Assembly: GCF_954871325.1 (NCBI RefSeq)
Contig: NC_088778.1
Span: forward strand, 10,487,882 to 10,551,881
Source of the DNA: Gordionus sp. m RMFG-2023
Taxonomy: Eukaryota; Nematomorpha; Gordioida; Chordodea; Parachordodidae
Length of the DNA: 64,000 bases
Direction: 5' to 3'
In this document: piece by piece, positions 21,607-33,659 of the stretch
Position numbering within the stretch: position 1 is the first letter of the stretch
How the letters are laid out: each line of letters opens with the position of its first letter
Notes under the pieces: model-generated
The model's input: the letters and a program-made list of their open reading frames with translations, nothing else
What the model was told of the DNA's origin: nothing
Database searches by the model: none
Position numbers and translations under genes: made by a program

Positions 21607-24383
21607 CAGGGTTGGCATGTCGGTCAAATACGGTCAAATACTCTAAAATATTAATGGCGAATAAATATTTTGATATAATTAACTAGTATGAATTAAAAGC
21701 ATGTTTATCAATCTTATTAGGTTACAATTATTTAAAAAATTATTTGTATCATGAATTGTTAAAAACAAAAGAATTTTTTTATTGTTAAAATATAAATATG
21801 TAATTTTTCTAAATATAGTAATATTTTTAGTTATTTTTTTGCCTAATCATTGCCGTTTCTCGCCTTCTTTATTTTTTTCAATTCATTTTTCTTAAAAAAA
21901 ATAAAAATACCCGATTTATTATAATCATAATATAATTTTTTCATTCTTATTTTTTAATAAATTTAAATTTTATTTAATATTTAGCCGAGTATAAATTATA
22001 TTAATTCTCATTTGTTTTACTTACACTTGCTATATTTGGTTTTTAAAATTAATTTCCATTTTAATTGTTCTGGTCAGATTTACGGAATATTATTCAATTC
22101 TGGTAAAAAGTTATATATATTATATTATATTTATAATATTAAGAAATTATTGGAATAATTGGTAGATAATTATAAAATAGTTAAGATTGATTAACTTTAC
22201 AATAATCTAAATCATTTTTTGTTAAATTTTAATATATTAGGGATTATGGTCAAACCAAAGCATCATGTTTGGAAACATTTTCAAGAAGTACGCGATGGTA
22301 AATCAGTTAAAGCGGTGTGCAAGTTTTGCAAGATGTCCTATATCACCCACGTTGATAGAATGGTCAAACATTTATTAAGCAGCTGTACTATGTGCCCTGT
22401 TATAATTAAGGAAAAATTTTATTCAAATTCCAAAATATCAACCTCTACAAAAAATATCACAAATGTAATTTGTAATACTTCTAAGTCTAACTCTAATGAA
22501 GAATTGGGTGAAATTAGTGAGAATGATTATCAAATGAACAATATTTTGTCTTGTGACTCAGGAGAATTTGATTCCATTATTTCTAATCAATCTACAAGCA
22601 AGGCGATTAAATATAAATCTCAATCTTGTATAACCGGTTTCATAGATAGAATTAATCCCAAAGAAAAAAATGAGCTGGATCAATTGTTTGCAAAGGCTGT
22701 ATATGCGAGCAATTTACCTTTCCACATCACTGAAAATCCCTACATCCAAGAATTTTTTAAAAAAATACATCCTATTTACACATTACCCAGGAGAAGGCAG
22801 CTGGCTGGATATCTTCTAGACAAAGCGTCAGGTGATATGGAGGTGAGAGTTGCAGATATAATAGATAAAGCTCCTTACTTATCAATTGTATCAGATGGCT
22901 GGAGCAACATTAGAAACGAGAGTATTATTAATTTTATGGTGATGACGCCTGTTCCAGTGTTCTACAAATTTCTAAATACTGAGGAAAATCGCCATACGGC
23001 AGATTATATTGCCCAGGAATTTAAAAATTTAATTCATGAATTGAATCCGGTAAAAGTATATTCTTTAGTTACTGATAATGCCGCTAACATGAAAGCAGCC
23101 TGGAGAATTCTAAAATCTGAATCTATTTATAATCATATACAATGTTATGGTTGTGCAGCGCATACATTGCAATTATTCTTTCACGATTTTGAACGATTGA
23201 ACGCCTTCAGTGACCATATTTCAATAATTAAAAAAATTGTTAAATTTTTCAAGAATAAACACATACCAGCAGTATTTTCCCGTAATAAGAATCTTCATGG
23301 CATACCATCTACATTAAGTACAATTAGCCAAACAAGATGGGCATCGTCAATAAAATGTATGGAGCAAATTCAAATATGCAAGAAAGCTCTAAAAGCATCA
23401 GTTGTTGAAGAAGCTGTTTGTGATATTTGTCCCATAGAAATTACCAATAATATATTAAACGAAGAATTTTGGACGAAAAATTTAAAATTTTTAGCTATAC
23501 TCCAACCTTTAGCTACCTCATTGTTGAAAGTGCAAGGGGATAAATGTACTTTGGCCCAAGTAAAAAACGAGATGCTTAATTTGGAAAAACACATAATACA
23601 ATCATGCCATGATTCTATATTTTCTCCATCTCAAGAAAAAAAAATTAAGGTTATGTTTGAAAAGAGAAAAACTGATCTAAATACATGTGCTCACAATGCT
23701 GCTTATTTATTGGACCCCCAATATCAAGGGGAGCATCTTACTAATACTGAATTTGATGAAGCATGTAATATAATACAAGAATTGGGTATTTTACAAGGTG
23801 GTGATAATCAAAATATTTTGAGTAATATAGTAAATTTCAGAAGCAAAAGCGGTATATTTAATAGTCATAATATGTGGAAATTTGTAACTTCCATAAGAAA
23901 CAATCAAATTTCGGCCTCAAGTTGGTGGAATGCATTTTGCCCACCTTGCCCATTAAGAGAAGTCGCTAATATTTTACTAACATTTCCTAGTTCGACTTCT
24001 TCTTCTGAAAGAAATTGGTCGGTTTGGGGCAATATTCACACGAAAAACAGAAATAGATTAAAGGCTTCTACAGCAGGAAAATTAGTAAGAGTGTATCATA
24101 ATTTAAGATTGATTAAAAATATTAAAGAAAATAATGATATTGAATATGAATCGGAACAAGAATCTGCCACGGAGGGTGAAACATTGACTATAAAATGAAT
24201 TAAAAAATATTATGATATTTATTATTATACATAGATTTATTATAATATTATATAAATGCAAAATAAAGTTAATATTGGTGTAAAAAACATTTATTTGAAT
24301 TTGACCGTATTTGACAATATTTGACCGGTCAAATATTGGTCAATTGACCGAATTGTATTTGACCGGTCAAATGCACAACCCTG
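21607..24383 (+). mobile_element. hAT transposon hAT5, apparently complete
   Basis: A 2,777-bp unit with inverted ends CAGGGTTG at both tips, a perfect 8-bp duplication gatatttt, and one uninterrupted transposase gene. Next to both ends are repeats of the type TTTGACCGGTCAAA (24320-24372) and GGTCAAATA (21624-21642), a plausible transposase-binding array. It is the best candidate in the window for a recently or still active autonomous transposon. Confidence 0.92.
22246..24198 (+). CDS. hAT5 transposase (BED finger, DUF659-like hAT)
   Basis: This enzyme would excise and reinsert hAT5. Starting at the first Met (22246) it is 650 residues with no stops. An in-frame extension upstream lacks a Met. 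Residues 8-47 form a BED-type zinc finger (C25-x2-C28, H42-x4-C47). The RNase H-like core shows SDGW (Asp217) and VTDNAANM (Asp277), then CYGCAAHTLQL with its Cys/His pair. A long helical insertion follows, then the C-terminal dimerisation domain with SSERNWSVWGNIH (Glu588) near residue 590. These are the three acidic positions of hAT enzymes. A single-exon gene inside intact termini suggests function. The tail is acidic. Confidence 0.92.
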   Translation: MVKPKHHVWKHFQEVRDGKSVKAVCKFCKMSYITHVDRMVKHLLSSCTMCPVIIKEKFYSNSKISTSTKNITNVICNTSKSNSNEELGEISENDYQMNNILSCDSGEFDSIISNQSTSKAIKYKSQSCITGFIDRINPKEKNELDQLFAKAVYASNLPFHITENPYIQEFFKKIHPIYTLPRRRQLAGYLLDKASGDMEVRVADIIDKAPYLSIVSDGWSNIRNESIINFMVMTPVPVFYKFLNTEENRHTADYIAQEFKNLIHELNPVKVYSLVTDNAANMKAAWRILKSESIYNHIQCYGCAAHTLQLFFHDFERLNAFSDHISIIKKIVKFFKNKHIPAVFSRNKNLHGIPSTLSTISQTRWASSIKCMEQIQICKKALKASVVEEAVCDICPIEITNNILNEEFWTKNLKFLAILQPLATSLLKVQGDKCTLAQVKNEMLNLEKHIIQSCHDSIFSPSQEKKIKVMFEKRKTDLNTCAHNAAYLLDPQYQGEHLTNTEFDEACNIIQELGILQGGDNQNILSNIVNFRSKSGIFNSHNMWKFVTSIRNNQISASSWWNAFCPPCPLREVANILLTFPSSTSSSERNWSVWGNIHTKNRNRLKASTAGKLVRVYHNLRLIKNIKENNDIEYESEQESATEGETLTIK

Positions 24384-26289
24384 GATATTTTACTTAAATA
24401 AATTTCTAAATAAGTGATATTTTATATTTCTATTCTTACCTCTCTAATTGATGTATGTTTGTTAAAAATATGATTCCATATACTGTAACACCTGAGAAAT
24501 TATTGCCATATTTCATCACGAATAGACATTATATCTATATCCCAGGAAGAGAGTGACATGCATTGCTTTAGCGTCGATGGGACCATCCTGTTCCTCAGTT
24601 TAGTCATAATATTTCCGGCCAAAGAAAAAGCTCTTTCCGATGCCACTGATGTTGTCTGTTGGCATAAATAGTCCCTGGCCATCATTGCTAAATGAGGAAA
24701 ACGATCAGCATTTCCTCTCCACCAATCTAATATATTTGTGGTTTCGGGCGCGAGTGGTTCATTAAGGTATGTCGTTAATTGATTATTACCATTAGTGCCA
24801 TTTGATGCTCCTTTTCTAAATATGGATAAATTTAAAATATCAAAGATTATGGATTTATAATAGAACATTTAACTATACCTTTTTTTCAATCCCTGCAATA
24901 TTGAAATAGTTTTAGAATTCGAGATATTGTTATAATTATCAAAATTATAAGCATCTGGCTCTGACGTATATTTTGCAAAGTTTATTTTAAATATATCTAA
25001 ATATTTATCTGCAATGTCATCCCTTAGATTTGTAATCAGGGTATTTTTGATCCTAGGATCAAGTAACGACGCTGCGTAATTATATGGAGTGAATATATTA
25101 TGACTATATTCTTCAGCTTTCTTTAACATAATAGTGGCTGCTTCTTTTATTGACAAATTTGAATATGCCACGGTATGATTTTTTAAATTCTCCAATATAT
25201 CATTGAAGAATAATAGGGTCATCCCGATTGTGGGAGAATGAGTGGATATTTCTACTGTTATTTGATAAAAGGGTAGAAGAAATTCTTCCAACTCTAGGAA
25301 GAACGAGTATTCATCAGAAGTTGGGGTAATATCCTCCCCTATTATACCTTGATCGCTCAGTTCATGAATTGAATCAATATTCTAGATAGATAAATATTAA
25401 GAAAAAGAATAAAATATACAATAATAGTTATTACCTTATTAATGGCGGATATCATGAGGTACTTGCTGTTCCATCTTGTTTTAACAGCTAAAGGTATTAA
25501 TGTAGCCCCACATATGGCTTTATAAGATTGCATAAATATGGGTGAGCTATGTAATTTATTAACTATATTTTCTATTTTTTCCAATTTCGCCTCAAAAAAA
25601 TGAAAGCCCACCTTTAATATTAAATTAATGATGTGGGCCATGCAGCGATGCCCATATAAAATTTTCGAGTAATGGGTTTGATAATACTCTTGCAGCAGTT
25701 GTACTGCCTTGATCTCATTTGATCCGTTATCGTGTGTTATTGATATTATTTTATCACTTAATTTAAAATCTTCTAATGATGATAAAACAATTTTGCAGAT
25801 ATTATCTCCAGTGTGTGGGTGAGGCAGTGGCGTAGCTAGGAATTTTCCTTAGAGGGGGTCCACATATAAAAGCCTGGGGGCGCCTTTTACGGGCCTTCGG
25901 CCCTTTGCCCGGCCTTCGGCCATGTTTATCTTAAAAATCATATTGGTTTTTCTTATAATATAAAAGTCCTAGAATTATTAATTATTTTAATTAGTGTTGT
26001 TAAACGGCTCGACTTGAGCTGATTTTTATAAACAGCTAACTCAATATTTTTGCCAAAAAATATTGTTCAAGCCTAGAGATTTCTCGAATAATATAAAACT
26101 TGTATCTCCATGAGCAAAATTTTCTGGCTAATATATTGAGTTAGCCATATCGGCTAAAATTGAGCCATTAACCACTAATTTTAATTAAAATAACACATTG
26201 ACATAATTTTAATTAAAATAACACATTGACACAATTTTATTGATATACGTTTCATTTTATTATACTTTTAGAAGTTATTTACAAATAAA

Positions 26290-26470
26290 AAGCGATTATT
26301 TAAAATATAAATATTATATTGATTTAATTATAAATATTATATTGCTATAATTATAAATATTATATTGCTTTAATTATAAATATTATATTGCCTTAATTAT
26401 AAATATTAGTATTACACATATAAATTGCTTTAATTATAAATATTATATTGCCTTAATTATAAATGATATA
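26290..26470 (+). repeat. Short tandem repeats, about 23 bp
   Basis: TTATAAATATTATATTGC followed by TTTAA or CTTAA recurs about six times with small changes. Likely a microsatellite-like expansion inside hAT6. Confidence 0.7.
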
Positions 26471-27284
26471 TTTTATAATTAGTAAACACATTAAAAATAT
26501 AGATTAAAAAATAAATGTTTTTTTAAACTGTAAATTTAAGTCGATATCCTTCAAAGTGAAAAAATCAAAATTGTGTTGGCAATATTTTTTTACCAATATA
26601 TGATAGATGTTTAAAATTAATATTGAGAAACCTAGGCTAATAATCATAGATGACATGTTAGCTTTGGAACCAACTTTTGATTATTATAAGTATAAAGTAA
26701 TAGACTATATCACTTGTAGTAGGTGATGGTTCTAAATGATCTAGTATAATTGGTTGTCTATTAACCCTTAGGTTTCTGGAGTATGTGGGAATTGCTAAGA
26801 TTTTAAATAAATATAATTTAAATAAGACTAATACCTGACATGAGTGGAACTTCATTTCCATTTAAATTCTCCCTAGATTTTTTAGATATATCTAAAATTT
26901 TAATGTAAATATTAATAAGTAATTGATTACATTACATTTATTAGATAGTGATTTGTTGTGACTTAGTGTATTTTTTTGTTTGTTATCACTATTTTTTTTA
27001 CCCCTTGGTGTGAATATTAATTGAGATATTCCTATAAAAATAAATTAAAATAAAACAACATATTAGATAACCTTTAAATTCTAAATTGATACAGCCTATA
27101 ATATTTTGTTGACTACTATCATTCTTCTTCAATATGATACTTGATATACCTAAAATTATGATATAAATATTTAAAGGTAATAGTTAACATTAATTTTACT
27201 AGGTAGAGATTTGAAGTGATCAAGTGTATTTAGCTTATTTTTATCATAATTTTTTATAGAGTATCTAGGTATTTCTAAAATTTA

Positions 27285-27610
27285 AATGAATACATTTAAA
27301 TAAGGTCATATAAGTTCATAAAATACCTGAGGTGAGTGGTAAATTGTTGCTTATGGTATCAAGTTCATCATTAAAATTCTGATTTTCTATATTAATTGGT
27401 GATTCATTTAAATAAGGTCATTATAAAATACCTGATGTGGGTGGTAAATTGTTGCTTATGGTATCAAGTTCATCATTAAAATTTTGATTTTCTATATTAA
27501 TTAATGATTCATTTAAATAAGGTCATTACAAAATACCTGATGTGGGTGGTAAATTGTTGCTTATGGTATCAAGTTCATCATTAAAATTTTGATTTTCTAA
27601 TTAGTGATTT
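27285..27610 (+). repeat. Three tandem copies of about 120 bp
   Basis: Each unit holds AAATACCTGATGTGGGTGG, GGTATCAAGTTCATC and ATTTAAATAAGGTCAT (first unit GAGGTGAGTGG). Copies two and three are nearly identical, so the expansion is recent. Confidence 0.8.
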
Positions 27611-27722
27611 GGTGTGTTCATTTTGTTGACTATCATCATTTTTATTAAATGTCATACTTAATATATCTAAATCTATAATAAAAAATATTTAAATCTTAAT
27701 AGATTATATTACTTGTACTAGG

Positions 27723-30282
27723 CAGTGACCCCTACAACGGGGGGGGGGGGGTCCGAAGCAACTGCTTCTATAAATTTCTATGGGGGTACTTTTTTTTTTT
27801 AAATTTTTTATTTTTTATTTTAAAATTTTAAAAAAATTTTTTATTTTAAAAATTTTTATGGTCGATGTTTAGCAAATTAGTTTGTTATCCGATATTTCTT
27901 ATCATAAAATTATTTTTCCACTTTCAAGATTTGGCGCAAAATTAAAATTTTATCAAAGGGAATAGTAAAAATTTAAATATTAAATCTCATATATAATCAT
28001 TTATAATTTTTAGATCATTGTCAAAATATGCCCAAAAATATTAACCAAAAAAAAATATAAATGCTTGATTAAAAATTGTACATATCATAATATAAGAGAT
28101 GATAAATGGACAGATCATATTAGAAAAAGACATGGTGGGCTTAATTTTCACGATATAAAGAAAAGCTTTGAAATAGTGGCTTTTAAGAATATTTCTCAAA
28201 ATTGGACAAATAGCAAAATAATTTTTTTTATTAAATAAGAAGTGAGAAAAAAATTAAGGGATTAAAATCTAAATTATATTCAAATCTGTTATCATATAAT
28301 AACATAAATATTCTTATTGAAACCATGAAAAATATGGTTATAAAAAAAATTCAAAAGGAGATTGAATTCAACAGGTGCTATTCAATTATAGTTGATGGCA
28401 CATATGATGTATCGAAATCAGAAGCAATAGCTTTGATAGTGAGATATGTTGAAAATAGCGAGACACCTAAGCCCGTTGAAAGGCTGATAGACATTTATTG
28501 TACGGGAAATACAACGGGCCTCGATATTAAAAAGAATATAATATCCAAGCCTGGCTCCATGATTTTACCTCTTGAATTCCTAGATGGGCAAAGCTATGAT
28601 GGCTACTCAAACATGAGTGGAAGAATCAATGGAGTGCAGGCTTTGATTAGAGCGGAGGCGCCAAAGGCAGCTTTTATTTGGTGCTATTGTCATCGATTAA
28701 ATTTAATAGTTGTTCAATTTTGCCAATCAGTAAAAGAGCTGCGAAATGTCTTGGGAATATTAGACGAAATTTACGTATATTTTAATGGTGTTAAAAGATA
28801 TGAAGTGCTCAAAACATGTCAGAGTGATTTACTGACAAAATCACATAGATTTTTACGCATCAAGAATACCACTCGGTAATATTATCTTAATTGTTTCGAT
28901 ATATAATGTTTATTTTATATTTATAGAAGCTGGCTAACATCATATAAGGCGATTGTAAATTTTTTCCTACTTTATGATGCTTTGAGGGCAGCTTTGGCAA
29001 ATTTAAAGGATTCTGAAGATCCTGCCACTTCCACTATGGCTAGTGCTATAGTCTATAGAATAGAAAAATTTGATTTTATTTTATCACTATGTGTTTTGGA
29101 TAAAATATTGTTGATAACTAGCTTGGCTTGTACAAAATTGCAAACCATTTCGAAGGATATAGGGTTTGCAATAAATCAAATTCAATTGGCAAAAGATTGC
29201 CTGATTAATATGAGAAGTATAATTTAAATTATTATCTTTTATTATCTTATAATCCTAAAATAGATAATAACACTGAATTTTTGGATGTCTTTTCAAAGGC
29301 CCAAGATTTTATGAAGAAGAGAAATTTACCTTTTGATTTTGAAAGTTCAAGACTTCAAACATTACAATCCAAAAAGGAGAGGTATATATATACTTTCATC
29401 ATTAAATATAATATTTAATTTTAGCTTTAAAATCAGTGTGTTTTATGCTGCACTTGATTTAATTATTATGCAGTTTAGTGAAAGATTTAACGATGAATCG
29501 ATAAAATTTTTGAGTCAAACATCATTTTTTACCCCAAAGGGAATGGCGGAAAAGGCAATTGTTAAAGATGATATCAAGGATATCTGTGAATTTTATCAAT
29601 TAAATACAAGTCAAGTTTTTGAGGAAATGTTGATGTTTAGAAATATTTATAAAATGGCTAAAACGGGGGACGTAATTATTACTCGTGACCTAGAGGTTAA
29701 AGAAGATTTGTCAGATTCTGAGAATTGTAAATTTATTTAATTAAAATATTTTTACTAATACATTATTTAGCTTCTTTTGATGATGATAATAATTTTGAGA
29801 TGAATGATTAAGACTGGAGAAACTATTCATTTATTTTACCTTATCGTCTGCTTATAAATTTTTCTGCTTTCCCAAATTTAACAATTTTATATAATTTATT
29901 AACTATTCTTACTACATCATGTACTGCCGAAAGGGTCATGAGTAAAATTAAACTAATTAAAACAAGACTTCGTAGTGTCATGAAAGATCCATTTCTTAAT
30001 AATTTAACCATTTTATCAATGGAAAATAATTTATTTAAACAATTAAATATTGATGAAATTATAAATTCTTTTGCTTTCTCTTCCCCTAATTTATCTAAAT
30101 TATTAATTTAAAAATAATATTTTTAAAGCATATATTTTTTACATTATATTTATATTATAATAAATATTGATGCAATAAAAATTATTTTTGAAATTTATTG
30201 GTGTCAAAAAATAATTTCCAATGGGGGGGGTACTTTAGGGGGGTATTCTTCTTCTATCCCTCAAAAAGTGTAGGGGTCACTG
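27723..30282 (+). mobile_element. hAT transposon hAT7 nested in hAT6
   Basis: Perfect 14-bp inverted ends CAGTGACCCCTACA / TGTAGGGGTCACTG flanked by the exact 8-bp duplication gtactagg (27715-27722, 30283-30290). G tracts lie just inside both ends. The plus-strand gene is a DUF4371-type hAT transposase. The total is 2,560 bp. Confidence 0.92.
28040..30111 (+). pseudogene. hAT7 transposase, ZMYM1/DUF4371-like, multi-exon
   Basis: A C-x4-C...H-x4-H finger-like segment (CLIKNC, HIRKRHGG, about 28058-28140) is followed by the catalytic core in 28325-28876: YSIIVDGTYDVSKSE (first Asp), then DGQSYDGYSNMSGRINGVQ (second Asp) and CYCHRLNLIVV. An intron 28877-28926 (GTAATA...TTTATAG) leads to a helical region (28927-29227). 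Further exon-like pieces follow with another GT...AG gap near 29381-29424. The C-terminal dimerisation domain is at 29840-30111 (TTSCTAERVMSKIKLIKTR). At least one stop (about 29808) and a frame break near 28230 suggest it is inactive. The start is unclear. Confidence 0.75.
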
Positions 30283-30649
30283 GTACTAGGTAGTGATTTT
30301 ATATGGTCTTTGGGTATATAAATGAGTGTATCAAGATCATTTTCTTCCCTCCTACGTTTGGGTATATCTTATAAATGTCAAAATATTTTGGTTAGCCAAA
30401 ATTATTTAAAATAATAAATTACCCAAAGTGGTTTGTACTGGCAATTTTAATTTAGTTAAAACTATGACTAGGTGTTTAATTTTAAATTCTAAAATAAAAA
30501 TAGTTAGCTATTAATTTTAAATATTTTTTATATTAAATGTTATTTTGACCTGGTGTATTTACATCATCCTTATTATTTTCAATAGAGCCTATAATGCATA
30601 AGATATTAATTAGTACACTGGATTAAATATTTTTTAACCTCAAAAGCAT

Positions 30650-31562
30650 GAGAAAGTAGATTATGCACTATTTTATTTCATATTATTATTTTCGAACCAT
30701 ATCTTCGATAAATTATAATAAATATTTTTTTAAATATGCATAAATAATATATTATTATAATTTATTAGATTATTATCAATGACTTTAAAATAATATACAG
30801 AATAATTTTTATATATATAAAAGTAATAATATCCTTCCACAAACATCAAAACCAGAAAAATATAAATATTCATGGTATTTATTTGATATAAAGTCACTTT
30901 TGAGTCTTTTGAACGAATAATCTAAAAAATTGCTCTGAGGGGGGGGGGGGGGGTAGATTATGCACTTTTTTATTTCATATTATTATTTTCGAACCATATC
31001 TTGGATAATTTATAATAAATATTTTTTTAAATATGCATAAATAATATATTATTATAATTAATAGATTATTATCAATGACTTTAAAATAATATACAGAATA
31101 ATTTATATATATATAAAAGTAATAATATCCTTCCACAAACATCAAAACCAGAAAAATATAAATATTCATGGTATTTATTTGATATAAAGTCACTTTTGAA
31201 TCTTTTGAACGAATAATCTAAAAAAAATTTCTCTGAGGGGGGGGGGGGGGGTAGATTATGCACTTTTTTATTTCATATTATTATTTTCGAACCATATCTT
31301 GGATAATTTATAATAAATATTTTTTTAAAAATGCATCAATAATATATTATTAAAATTAATAGATTATTATCAATGACTTTAAAATAATATACAGAATAAT
31401 TTATATATATATATTTAAAATTAAAAGTAATAATATCCTTCCACAAACATCAAAACCAGAAAAATATAAATATTCATGGTATTTATTTGATATAAAGTCA
31501 CTTTTGAGTCTTTTAAACGAATATTCTAAAAAAAAAATTAATTGCTCTGGGGGGGGGGGGGG
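30650..31562 (+). repeat. Three direct repeats of about 300 bp with long G tracts
   Basis: Units starting at about 30656, 30953 and 31253 share TAGATTATGCACT, CGAACCATATCTT, CCTTCCACAAACATC and AAGTCACTTTTGA. Each ends at a run of 12-15 G, the last near the right end of hAT6 (31550). The second and third differ mainly in A-tract and G-tract lengths. The G tracts are embedded in DNA of very low GC content. Confidence 0.85.
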
Positions 31563-32060
31563 TCCAAACCCGAAAACCCCGCCCGTAGCTACGCCACTGG
31601 GTGAGGAAACAAAATAATATCTAATCCTATTTACAATATCCCAATTGTTATCAATATAATGGAAAGTAATAGCACAGTAGGGCGTGCTATTATTAGCAGT
31701 CTATAAATCTGTACTTAAGGATATCATATTACTTTTATTTTTTAATTTATCAATTAAATTATTTTTTGCAAAATTATAGACATTACCTAGGTTTTTTTAT
31801 TGTTTGCCTACACCACAGCTTGATATTCTTATTTGTATAATAGAATATCCTCTTAAAAGCTGGGTTATCTATTATGTTAAAGGAACTATTAGTTTTTATT
31901 AAGAAAATTAAGATGAGTTTATTTATCATCAAATTTTCATGCGATAAAGGCTTTCTCATCCCCGGCATCGAGTCATAAATGGAACCCTGTGAGTGTGACA
32001 TCTCTTTAAATATGCTAGGATGCACCGATTTGAGATGTTTTTTCAAATTCGCTAAATTTA

Positions 32061-32255
32061 TAAAATATAATTCATAAATTAGTACAGGAAGTTTTTAATA
32101 AATAATATTTTTCGGTCTAAACCGTGCTCAGAACTAGCCTGAGCACTAATTAAGTTAAAAAGCTAAATTTTTTCTTTCTCAAGCCGGCTCAGGATAGGTT
32201 TAAGCCGTTGGTTCAGGCCGGCTCAAGAAATATTTAAAACAAAAATTTAAAATTA
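32061..32255 (-). other. Intron of hAT4 transposase with short inverted motifs
   Basis: This piece separates the two halves of the BED finger. It contains CAAGCCGGCTCA twice in opposite orientation (about 32180 and 32216) and GTGCTCAG/CTGAGCAC (about 32124-32150). It may hold a small insertion, but the limits are not clear. Confidence 0.4.
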
Positions 32256-32476
32256 TTGTTACTTTGGGAAGTTGAAAATTTGTATACACTTGGGCATAAA
32301 TTACATTTTTTGCGTGTCTTATTAGGAGTCATCATAAATGAATTCCTAATGTCTATTGCTATGGATGATGACGATGAGGCTTCTTCAGAAAAAGAATCTA
32401 CCAATTCTTGTCCTATAGTTGATTGAGACAAAAATGAGGATTCATTAATTGGAGAAGATGGCATATTGGTCATCAT

Positions 32477-32985
32477 TATCTGACCAATGAGAATGATCCT
32501 CAGAAAACATATTAAATATAAAAATTTTAAATTTATTTTATAAAATAAAAATGAAAATGAAAAAAAAATCTATTTAGAATTAGAATACAATAATGTATAT
32601 TCTTTATTTTTTTAGTTAAAAATAGATTTACTTTTTGATATTTTTTAAAAATCACTAAAAAATAAAATGTTAAGCTATAAAAAATTATTTTCCCAGATGG
32701 AATTCAAAAAAATAATATATATATTTATACTATAAATAACTTTATTTTACATCCGTTTTTTTTATTTATAAATATTTATCCTTATTAAAATATAAAAACT
32801 ATATTTTCATTCCCCCTTCCATCTGTTTTTTTCCAAAAAATTATTATGGAAATAAATCATTTGATAATAAGTTATTTTAGTTTTATTTCAATATTGAGTG
32901 CAAAATCGTCACAATCCTATTTTTTTTTAAAATATTATTCAGTTAATATAATTATAGAAAAATGTTTAGAAATAAATTAGTCATT
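32477..32985. other. hAT4 right internal non-coding region
   Basis: Contains the second copy of the 110-bp block of 20690-20805 (at about 32748-32845, same orientation). Nothing else recognised. Confidence 0.45.
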
Positions 32986-32989
32986 ATTA

Positions 32990-33275
32990 GCAATTATCGC
33001 TATAATATCTTCGCGATAGTTGTTTCGCGATAGTTGTTTCGCGATATTGTATTCGCGGTAATGTATTCGCTTTAAAGGTTTGGCGATAAAAATTTCGCTA
33101 TAAAAAATTCGCGATATTTGTTTCGCTATATTGTATTCGCGGAATAGTATTTGCTATTATGGATTCGCGATAAAAGTTTCGCCATAAAATCCATTCGCGA
33201 TAAACGACATTCGCGATAAAAGCTTCGCGAAAATGTGTTTCGCGATAAAAGTTTCGCTGAAATGTATTTACTGGC
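32990..33275 (+). repeat. Degenerate array of TTCGCGATA units
   Basis: About 18 copies of a unit built on TTCGCGATA(A/G) recur roughly every 15-18 bases, e.g. near 33010, 33026, 33041, 33108, 33166, 33196, 33210, 33239. The core TTCGCGA is close to palindromic and CpG-rich in otherwise very AT-rich DNA. It sits in the right subterminal region of hAT4. A protein-binding array is one reading. Simple satellite expansion is another. Confidence 0.8.
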
Positions 33276-33659
33276 TATAACATATTATTTAAGAATTATA
33301 TTATAAATATGAAATACTTGCAAAAGACCAATCTTATATATTTCTTTAATTTTTAGGTATATAAAAATCAATTATACACTAATTTAATTAGTATTATTAA
33401 CATATACACATTTTGACCAATTTTGAGAGAAATCGGTCCAATAGATAAAAAGTTAAAGGGTGGTGGCCAGTCTTCAAACATGGCCATTTATGGCACATTT
33501 CCCCTAATGGTAGAACAAAATTTTGACATGATTTGTGTTCTCCTATGTATGCAGAGCCTAAATAATGATTTCACAAATTTACACAAAATTGATATATATA
33601 ATATAGATTTACTTTTTATAAAATAATAATATTCTTTAAATAAAATTATTTATTATTTT

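Larger units (their letters stand above)
25825..31598. mobile_element. Non-autonomous hAT-like element hAT6
   Basis: Ends CAGTGGCGTAGCTA and TAGCTACGCCACT(G) are perfect inverted repeats. The flanks gggtgagg (25817-25824 and 31599-31606) match over eight bases if the right end is taken as 31598. The last G is shared, so the terminal base is ambiguous by one. The element disrupts the hAT4 transposase exon. Apart from hAT7 nested at 27723-30282 it holds no coding sequence. It holds short tandem repeats (26290-26470), a three-copy repeat (about 27285-27600) and three G-tract repeats (30650-31560). Confidence 0.85.
24500..32476 (-). pseudogene. hAT4 transposase, RICESLEEPER-like, multi-exon and interrupted
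   Basis: Minus-strand exons, in order: 32476 to about 32260 (acidic/Ser-rich leader, first half of a BED finger CNLC); about 32060-31780 (NLKKHLKSVH, second half of the finger); about 31780-31607 (ending at the hAT6 insertion); 25816-25435; 25381-24879; 24815-24500. The two short introns are 53 and about 63 bases with GT...AG ends. The core has THDNGSN (second Asp), HRCMAHIINL, and KTRWNSKYLM. The end has the dimerisation block TTSVASERAFSLAGNIMTKLRNRM. A Trp-to-stop change at 31701-31703 hits the conserved STDLWT site, and hAT6 has inserted in the catalytic region, so it is dead. Confidence 0.8.
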
